Assembly (NCBI GenBank): GCA_028751875.1
Contig: CM054154.1
Coordinates: 54,454,547-54,518,546, forward strand
Source of the DNA: Rapana venosa
Taxonomy: Eukaryota > Mollusca > Gastropoda > Neogastropoda > Muricidae
Length of the DNA: 64,000 nt
Direction: 5' to 3'
In this document: in pieces, positions 55,954-64,000 of the stretch
Layout of the letters: each line of letters begins with the position of its first letter
Position numbering within the stretch: position 1 is the first letter of the stretch
Program-made: the position numbers and the translations under genes
The notes under the pieces: generated by a model
Seen by the model: the letters and a program-made list of their open reading frames with translations, nothing else
What the model was told of the DNA's origin: nothing
Databases searched by the model: none

Positions 55954-56342
55954 AGGAGGGAAGGGAAAGAGATCTGGACGGAAAATGTCTCTGTATTTTC
56001 AGTCTGTTTTACTTCCAACTTATCACACCCACCTACCCACTCACAGTTACACTGAGTATCCCCTCCACACACACCCCATGAACAAAGAAATATGTGGGGA
56101 GAATGACCATCACATCATTATGATATCCCCCCTCCCCCATTTCCTGAGGAATGTAAAGCAAATATGGGGAACACCTAGAGTCTGAATATGTTTATTGTTT
56201 TACTTTAAATACATTTGCAAACAAGGAAGCAAAATAAGAGCAAAGGAGTAATATACAATATATAACTTTATAAACAGTGTAAGAAGAAAAAAGAAAAAAA
56301 TAATGGTTACTTCTTGGCATGTCTGTCACCTGTCTGACTCTG

Positions 56343-56345
<3 letters not shown>

Positions 56346-56415
<70 letters not shown>

Positions 56416-56421
56416 CGCGCG
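56346..56421. repeat. (GT)n-(GC)n microsatellite
   Basis: About 30 GT units followed by GCGCGC, a Z-DNA-prone stretch. Confidence 0.95.
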
Positions 56422-56658
56422 TGCATGCGTGCGCCTTTGTCTCTCTTGCTCCCTCATATTTTTTTCTCCTGGAAGGGAGAAGGACTTGAAGGTAGGACTG
56501 ACCATTTCTTGTGTTTTTTCCAATCTGTTCCACTTCTGATTTATTACATGTATACCGCAGAGTCTAAATATGCACACTCACATACAGAGTCCCACCAAGG
56601 TGCATTCAATGAGTGTGGGTGGGGATGGAAGGTCCACAATGTCAAAGGTCTGCTATTA

Positions 56659-57098
56659 CTAGATCATCTGTGAGATTGCATTCAAAGGGGGAGTGGGGTG
56701 CTATTACATAGATCATCTGTGAGATGCATTCAAAGGGGGAGTGGGGTGCTATTACATACATCATCTGTGAGATTGATTCAAAGGGGGAGTGGGGTGCTAT
56801 TATATACATCATCTGTGAGATTGCATTCAAAGGGGGAGTGGGGTGCTATTATATACATCTGTGAGATTGATTCAAAGGGGGAGTGGGGTGCTATTATATA
56901 CATCATCTGTGAGATTGCATTCAAAGGGGGAGTGGGGTGCTGTTACATAGATCATCTGTGAGATTGATTCAAAGGGGGAGTGGGGTGCTATTATATACAT
57001 CATCTGTGAGATTGCATTCAAAGGGGGAGTGGGGTGCTATTATATACATCATCTGTGAGATTGCATTCAAAGGGGGAGTGGGGTGCTGTTACATGGAT
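56659..57098. repeat. ~49-bp minisatellite, 9 units
   Basis: Unit CATCATCTGTGAGATTGCAT TCAAAGGGGGAGTGGGGTGC TATTATATA. Units alternate partly between GATTGCATTC and GATTGATTC forms, and between ACATAGATC and ATATACATC junctions, hinting at a dimeric higher-order unit. The period is not a multiple of three, so short open frames across it are chance. Confidence 0.95.
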
Positions 57099-58033
57099 CT
57101 ATGTATTCTAGGCTGCTGATCTGGAGTATTTGACACATCAACTTTAGACACATCATGAGACAGATTGATATGCTTAGGGCAGATCTTCTGGTGATACTTG
57201 CACTATCAATCATCATCATTGGTATTATTATTATAATATCAAAACAAAAGAAAGCAAGGTATTGGCAGAAGAGTGTAACTTTACACAGGTGCACTGCAAA
57301 AAAGTAACAGGCCTTTTTTTTTTTTCTTTACTGATAGCTCCAGTGCATGTGTTTGTAGGTTTGAGTGCATGCCTTTTACACACCTCATGTACAAGATCTA
57401 TTGTAGGAAAAGCACTGTCCCTTCTTACAAACCTGCTTACACATAATAAAGGAAGACTCTTCTGCAGGAAGCTTAGGTTACTCAACATCCAGGATGTAGG
57501 CCTAGGGCAGTGAGTAGTCTCTTCAAACCATGGGGTTGCTAGGCAAACAGAACACAGGGAAAGAATTTCAGCCTAGTGCTTCATGCAAGGTTGAGTTCCT
57601 TTCCAGACACCCTGGGTTGCTGTACACCCAGGAGGTATGGTAGCGGGTTATGCCTACTGTAAAACCATGGGTTGCTGTACACCCAGGAGGTACTGCCCTG
57701 GAAAAAAGGGGAACATTAGGGGAAGGTTAATAGGGGACAGGAGAGATCAAAGTTCATTTCTAGGCAGCAGTGATGAAAGCTGACTCATAGTGGTGTTTTC
57801 AGATCTACTGTTCATAGAAACAGATGCAGAGGAAGCAGTAAAAAAGATGTCACACTGACTACATCTGGTGTTTCTCTATTTTGGCATGCTGCCTAAGAAC
57901 ATCCGTCCATTGATTAAGCTTTAAAGCCATCCCCCCCAAAGGCAGCCTGCAGGATGCTTTTCAGTTAGATCTAGAGCTCCCCTGTGGGGATGCTGGGGCC
58001 TGTCAGCATTACTAGCATCCCTGCCTTTCTTTA
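57099..58033. other. unassigned DNA with a 24-base direct repeat
   Basis: GGGTTGCTGTACACCCAGGA GGTA occurs at 57614-57637 and 57669-57692. Each copy contains CCTGGGT/ACCCAGG-type stems or part of one. The remainder of this stretch has no recognisable gene. Confidence 0.6.
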
Positions 58034-58068
58034 ATTTAACGTCTGTTCACTGAAGGTGATATTAGACC
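58034..58068 (-). mobile_element. I-group LINE tail (antisense)
   Basis: The minus strand reads TCTAATATCACCTTCAGTGA ACAGACGTTAAA, a diverged form of the tail at 55390-55425 (TATCACTATTTAGTGGAAGG ACATTAAA). No body was recognised. Confidence 0.5.
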
Positions 58069-58082
58069 AAAGATAAAGTGTT

Positions 58083-58142
<60 letters not shown>

Positions 58143-58156
58143 AACACTTTATCTTT
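58069..58156. repeat. 88-bp perfect palindrome with (TA)n centre
   Basis: AAAGATAAAGTGTTACAATA at 58069-58088 and its exact reverse complement at 58137-58156 flank a TA run. It could extrude as a cruciform. Confidence 0.95.
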
Positions 58157-59929
<1,773 letters not shown>

Positions 59930-60185
59930 CCAACATAGTCACATTATAGGCCAATAATTGTTCAAATGACATTTGAAATCTTGTCTTCAACTGTACCAGA
60001 AAAATATGGTCGAAGTACTTCACAATGAAGAATGACATGCTTAGGTGATAAGTCAGAACCACAAGGACAAGTTACCTGTTTACAAAATTTAGTCCTAAAT
60101 GCATCTAATCTGAACCTGTAGATCATACTTTCCTCCAGTCTGTTAGGAAAATGACACACACTGACTCTTAATGAATGTCCACGTA
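59930..60185 (-). mobile_element. LINE M, I-group C-terminal fragment
   Basis: The minus strand reads VCHFPNRLEESMIYRFRLDA FRTKFCKQVTCPCGSDLSPK then HVILHCEVLRPYF, matching the C-terminal Cys domain of I, G and H. Only about 65 residues plus some 3' UTR are present. Confidence 0.8.
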
Positions 60186-60189
60186 AAGA

Positions 60190-60500
60190 ATACTTTTGTT
60201 GGCTGTTGACAGGGTTCCAAGAATCCCTGCCTTCTGGAAATTCTGTGCTAGAACTTTCCTCTTTTCTATCATTCTCTTTTTCTGCCTTGTTCCTTTTCTT
60301 CCTGTCACCTCCTTCTTGTCTATTTTCTGCCTTCTTGGTCCACTCTCCTGCCCTTTTTTTTCCAGAAAAATTTCAAAGAAAACCATTCTCTCTTATGCCA
60401 GAATCAGATAGGCTGGGTGTGACTTGTCAGGCGATTAAGGGCAGCGTGAAGCATTTTCACTCATACAATGGATGATAGGAAGAAGAAGATAGATCTAGAT
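60190..60500 (+). mobile_element. possible retroelement 3' end
   Basis: A T/C-rich stretch, then a segment ending ACAATGGATGATAGGAAGAA GAAGATAGATC. The AAG-type tail is like those of the RTE-like copies at 9250 and 50691. No protein motif is recognisable. GATAGATCTAGATCTATC at 60489-60506 is an inverted repeat. Confidence 0.35.
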
Positions 60501-60564
60501 CTATCTTCTAATCCACTTACAGTAATCCTTAGCAGTCAACTTCATAGCTTGGAAAGAACATTTT

Positions 60565-60700
60565 CAAGATTCAAGATTTAATTCCTTTCACCCCTTTTGG
60601 GGTATGGATCATGGAGGATTAAAAACTCAACAGGAGAAAAAACCTAACAGCATTACACCCCAAAATAATAAGAATACTAACAGAAACTGAAAAGCAAGAG
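60565..60700 (-). mobile_element. possible LINE/SINE tail (GAATCTTGAA type)
   Basis: The minus strand ends GGAATTAAATCTTGAATCTT GAAAATG, a short repeated-hexamer tail typical of LINE/SINE ends, after a C/T-rich stretch. No coding part was found. 60701-61429 is otherwise unassigned. Confidence 0.4.
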
Positions 60701-61421
60701 TTCATTGCAAAATGATATCCAAACAGTATTAAAGACTCAAAACTTTTTTCTTTTCTTTTTTAAAGTATACACTTTTCTTTAAAAGACATAATCTACACTT
60801 GTGAAAGACAATTGAAATTTCAAGAAATACCTGCAAATCTTATGAATTTTGAGAGCGACAGGAGAACTTTTTGAGATTTGCATTTCCTGGCATTTTGATT
60901 TTCAGTGCAGCAAAACCAATGCTATCTCTGTTCTGTCTACACAGCACCTCTCAGAAAGACAAAGAATGATGAGCAGGCCAAGGAAGAGTTTTAATTTGGG
61001 ATGTTATACATGTTTGGATGATATACCTTCACCTTTGTGGAAGCATAGCGTGTATCTCTTGTATTTGAGTGCTTATTGTATGGTTTCTACCTGGTCCTGT
61101 CTGGAAAGTTTTATATCTTCATGTTTGTGTTTTCTCCCTGAATTCTACGGTCAGAATATTTTTGCTTGATATTATTAACTTTTCGAAATATTTCAATTTG
61201 AAATGTTCATCTTCAAGTTGATTAAAAAAAAAATTGTCTTGATGAGTTGTATGTATCTTTATGTGCTGGTCTCTGTGACCCACTTAACTCTGACCCTGCT
61301 GCCCGGTGAAGTTTTGCACCTGTTTTACCTTCAGAGTTTGTCAATTGGCAAACATGGCTGTAACATGTGCCGACATAAGAGCAATACTGTCATGTGAACT
61401 CCATCCATCAAAACCTGAGTT

Positions 61422-62647
61422 TTGTCAAAAACAATACACACTTGCTCGGAGATAATGCAATATATACGAAACTTAGGCATTCATCGACGAAAAATCAGAC
61501 AGGGAACACGGGCAGGTGTGCATCATCACCAGTGTCAGGCTTCCCTCTCCCATCTCACCGCTGACGTCACTTCTGTTACCCCTGACAACGCTGCTTCCCC
61601 ACGCTGCCCTCCATCCGCCCCTTCAGCTTTCGTTTCTTCTGTTGTTTGTGACTCTGACAATGGTTTTTGTTCTGATGATGATGATGTATATCATGATGTG
61701 TGTCAAACACCGAATCCCCTGATTAACACAGTTCTTTCACCATCTTCTACTCCTGATTCATCATCCAAACTCTTGTCTGTTCTTCCGCTAGCCGCATCTC
61801 CACCATCGCCTTCGTCCTCTGATGCTTGTCAAAACTCACCACTTTCATCTTCAACCTCTCCATCTCCTTCAGATCTCCAAGTTTGTTTGTTCAATGTGCA
61901 GTCTGTCTGTCCAAATGGAAAAGCCGACTACATTTCTGATTTCATCTCTGAAAAAAACATTGACTTAACCTTCCTCACCAAAACTTGGCTTAAACCACAT
62001 GGCCATGAACCAAAAATAAAACAGCTGACTCCTCCTGGATATAAAACTATTTCTTTCCCCCGACTCTCTCGAGGAGGTGGGATTGCCATCATTCTCAAAG
62101 ACATCTTGGAACCAGCTCTTTCTTTCAGTCACAACCTTCAATTCTCACATGAATCTTTTGAAGTTTGCGAAATCAATCTCAACCTACCTGGCCACTCTAT
62201 TGCCTTTGCCGTCCACCTCCCAGCCGTAAAAACAACCTAACATCTTCTCTTTTTCACCAAGAATTCCAGTCACTCCTCGACCACTACAGCCTCTCTCCCA
62301 CTAAACTTATAATTCTCGGTGACTTCAACTTCCGTTTCAACAACCAGTCTTCTCCAGATGTCAAACGTCTTTCTCTGTCCATCCATTCTCTCTCCCAGCT
62401 GGTAAATGAAGCAACGCACAGATCTGGTCATATTTTAGACTGGCTGATTACTAATGCTTCATTTACTCTTGTCACATCTGTTTCTGTCACTGACGAACTG
62501 CATTCTGCCATTATTTTCCACCTTAACATCACAAAACCTGTCAGAAAGAAGAAATATGTTACTCGTCGCAATATTAAAGCCTTAGACATTCATACCTTCC
62601 CTTCACAAGCTTCCGAACGCTTTTCACAAGCCTCTGACCACACTGAC
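61422..62647 (+). pseudogene. L2-like N-terminus and endonuclease (copy F)
   Basis: The open frame 61422-62240 holds a Ser/Pro-rich N-terminal ~145 residues, then the endonuclease: QVCLFNVQSVCPNGKADYIS with catalytic Asn, LTKTWLKPHG where Lys stands in place of the catalytic Glu expected in LTETWL, and RLSRGGGIAIILKD. A frameshift at about 62225 leads to SLSPTKLIILGDFNFRF (catalytic Asp/Asn) and GHILDWLITN (62435). One substitution at the Glu makes the nuclease inactive. Confidence 0.85.
61430..62647 (+). mobile_element. L2-like LINE copy F, 5' half only
   Basis: It corresponds to the 5' parts of C and E: leader, Ser/Pro-rich N-terminus and endonuclease. Similarity to C ends just after CTGACCACACTGAC at about 62647, where I-group LINE sequence begins. 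RT and tail are missing, so the copy was cut by recombination or by a later insertion. Confidence 0.85.
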
Positions 62648-62850
62648 ACCGAAAAGGTCTGTAAACTATATTTAAAAACTATACCAAAAAGACTTTGATA
62701 ATTTAAATAAGTACATACTTGAAAAGGGCCTGAAGTTATCTACAGAAAAAACGCATATGATGCTTTTTAACAATAGTGGCAATCCAGAAAACTTGCCTGT
62801 ATTCAAAATTGAAAATGAGATGGCTGAATACAAACACACAGGCAACGAAG
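62648..62850 (+). mobile_element. LINE N, I-group RT fragment
   Basis: NLNKYILEKGLKLSTEKTHM MLFNNSGNPENLPVFKIENE matches LINE I (ENGLSLSLEKTNMMLFNSGY). About 200 bases only. It directly abuts L2-like copy F. Confidence 0.75.
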
Positions 62851-63537
62851 ATTATGATTGGTTTAGAGTAGGGTTTTTTTTGGTTGGGTTGGTTGTGGTT
62901 GTTTTAAAAACACTATTGATAGCGAGGAGGAGTTTTAGAGGCTGGATTTGGCTGAAGTAAACAATGAGAGAGAGGATGAGGTAAGGATTGTGGAATATTT
63001 TTTTTAAAACTTGGTAAAAATTGATGGTGATCCCACCGAGGGGTGCTAATTTTGCTGGATGGCCTTCTTCAACAATTTCGATGTCACAGATTGTTTTACT
63101 TTATTTTGATGCAACAAGGCTTCGAAATAACTGTTGTTGAGTCAAATCGCTATGTTGCTGAGTACTTTGCATCACATGAAATCAAGCGATCTTTGTATTT
63201 TTGTCATAGAAAGCCACCACTTTGCACATTCCACCATGACGGCCGCGATGGCGTTGATCCTTTCGCTGAACTTTTCCGAGTATTTGGTGACCGATAAAGC
63301 GAGACAAATTCCTTATTTTTTCAAAACTAATGTCAAGAAATAGTATTTACCTAAGACATTTATGCACCACAAGAGCATTGCTTATGTTAAAATCGATCCG
63401 GGGCCCTGACCGTGCAACAGTGATCGGTAGTGCGCGCACGATTTAAAATTTTTTTTAAAAACATAATCAACATAAACATAATAATAATAAACATAATCAA
63501 CTCTAAATAGTACATGCTGCTATAAAATTACACTCAT
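62851..63537. other. unassigned DNA
   Basis: TG-rich then mixed-composition sequence. The frame 63043-63297 (84 codons) has no recognised domain. AATAAT-type repeats lie at 63475-63500. Confidence 0.5.
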
Positions 63538-64000
63538 TTAAGGTGGACCACTGCATCACTTTTTGCAAATTTTAATTTCTCAAAAATTAGTCAAGATATG
63601 TCATGAAATTTGGTACACATACCAAGTGCTATACCAAGTGCCAGTGATATGGCCATCTGTGCCAAGTTTGAAGTATGTAGGTCAAACAGATATGATAATG
63701 TGATGATCTTTCAAAAAAAATACAGGTCGCTGTTTAGCCCCTCTGCTGCTTTCAAGATATGCATTACATAATGGTGTTGATAATTTTTCTAGTTTGATTT
63801 GATGTCACTTTGTGCAATGATCACCAAAAAAAGATGTCTTAGTTAATTAAGTATTGTTTTCTGTCATCTTAAAAAACACGACAAAATTTAATTCCCCCCC
63901 CCCCCCTTCTTTTAATTTAAAAAAAAAAAAAATCACTTGGTATTGAAAAACTGTAACAGCTACAGAGCTGAAACACTCTCGTTGCACTCAGCATACCTAA
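63538..64000. other. possible interspersed repeat of unknown class
   Basis: TTAAGGTGGACCACTGCATC followed by LVHIPSAIPSAS-like nonsense and the CCAAGTGCTATACCAAGTGC CAG direct repeat has the feel of a non-autonomous DNA element. Only one end could be seen and there is no second copy in the window, so this is a guess. A poly-C/poly-A junction lies at 63893-63932. Confidence 0.3.

Noticed and set aside
56698..57119. Repetitive RSSVRLIQRGSGVLLYT-type frames
   Set aside because: Produced by the 49-bp minisatellite; the period shifts frame and no protein is implied.

Overview
The window is repeat-rich animal DNA, most likely from a mollusc (inferred). There is no operon structure, there are long microsatellites, and many degraded APE-type non-LTR retrotransposons (LINEs) are nested in one another. 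SINEs share LINE 3' tails, and one Gypsy-type element has the integrase-before-RT order known from GMR1-like elements. I recognised no host gene with confidence, no functional tRNA or rRNA gene and no CRISPR array. Nearly every coding-like stretch belongs to a mobile element, usually with stops and frameshifts. Family labels below (A, B, G, H, I, J, K, L2-like, R, S, T) are local names. Clade assignments come from motifs remembered by eye, not from a search.

Layout, left to right. 0.4-3.06 kb: LINE A (minus, (CT)n tail). 3.06-6.28 kb: RTE-like LINE B (plus). 6.4-7.6 kb: microsatellites, a 3'-truncated LTR and L2-like tails. 7.65-9.26 kb: a fairly young RTE-like LINE O with a 9-bp target-site duplication. 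9.37-13.85 kb: RNase-H LINE G (minus), broken by two SINEs and a short LINE tail. 14.4-15.9 kb: LINE H, same family. 15.9-18.07 kb: an R-type tail, two LTR ends with poly-G tracts and T-type tails. 18.07-18.78 kb: an L2-like copy with a 5' inversion. 18.79-22.19 kb: RTE-like LINE P. 22.2-28.2 kb: poor-quality consensus containing L2-like copy C. 25.83-30.68 kb and 31.18-36.15 kb: the same ~4.9 kb sequence on both sides of a 500-N gap, probably an unmerged contig overlap. 35.7-39.3 kb: L2-like copy E. 41.4-43.4 kb: GMR1-order Gypsy remnant. 44.2-49.0 kb: the most complete LINE, J, with an L1-type ORF1 carrying a degenerate 2A-like motif, and an endonuclease/RT ORF2. 49.3-50.6 kb: a young L2-like copy. 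50.6-53.3 kb: RNase-H LINE I, with an RTE fragment inserted (12-bp TSD) and a solo LTR (5-bp TSD) just downstream. 54.9-58.2 kb: LINE tails, two minisatellites and an 88-bp palindrome. 58.3-64 kb: mostly unassigned DNA with L2-like F and three short LINE fragments.

The elements are parasites acting in cis and trans rather than a host pathway. The LINEs encode endonuclease and RT for target-primed insertion. The SINEs appear to borrow L2-like machinery through a shared 3' end. The LTRs are remnants of a separate class. The points most worth a second look are the 2A-like motif in J, the GMR1-type domain order, the ~870-bp tRNA-headed SINE-like insert, the (CT)n tracts at both ends of J, and the probable false duplication around the gap.
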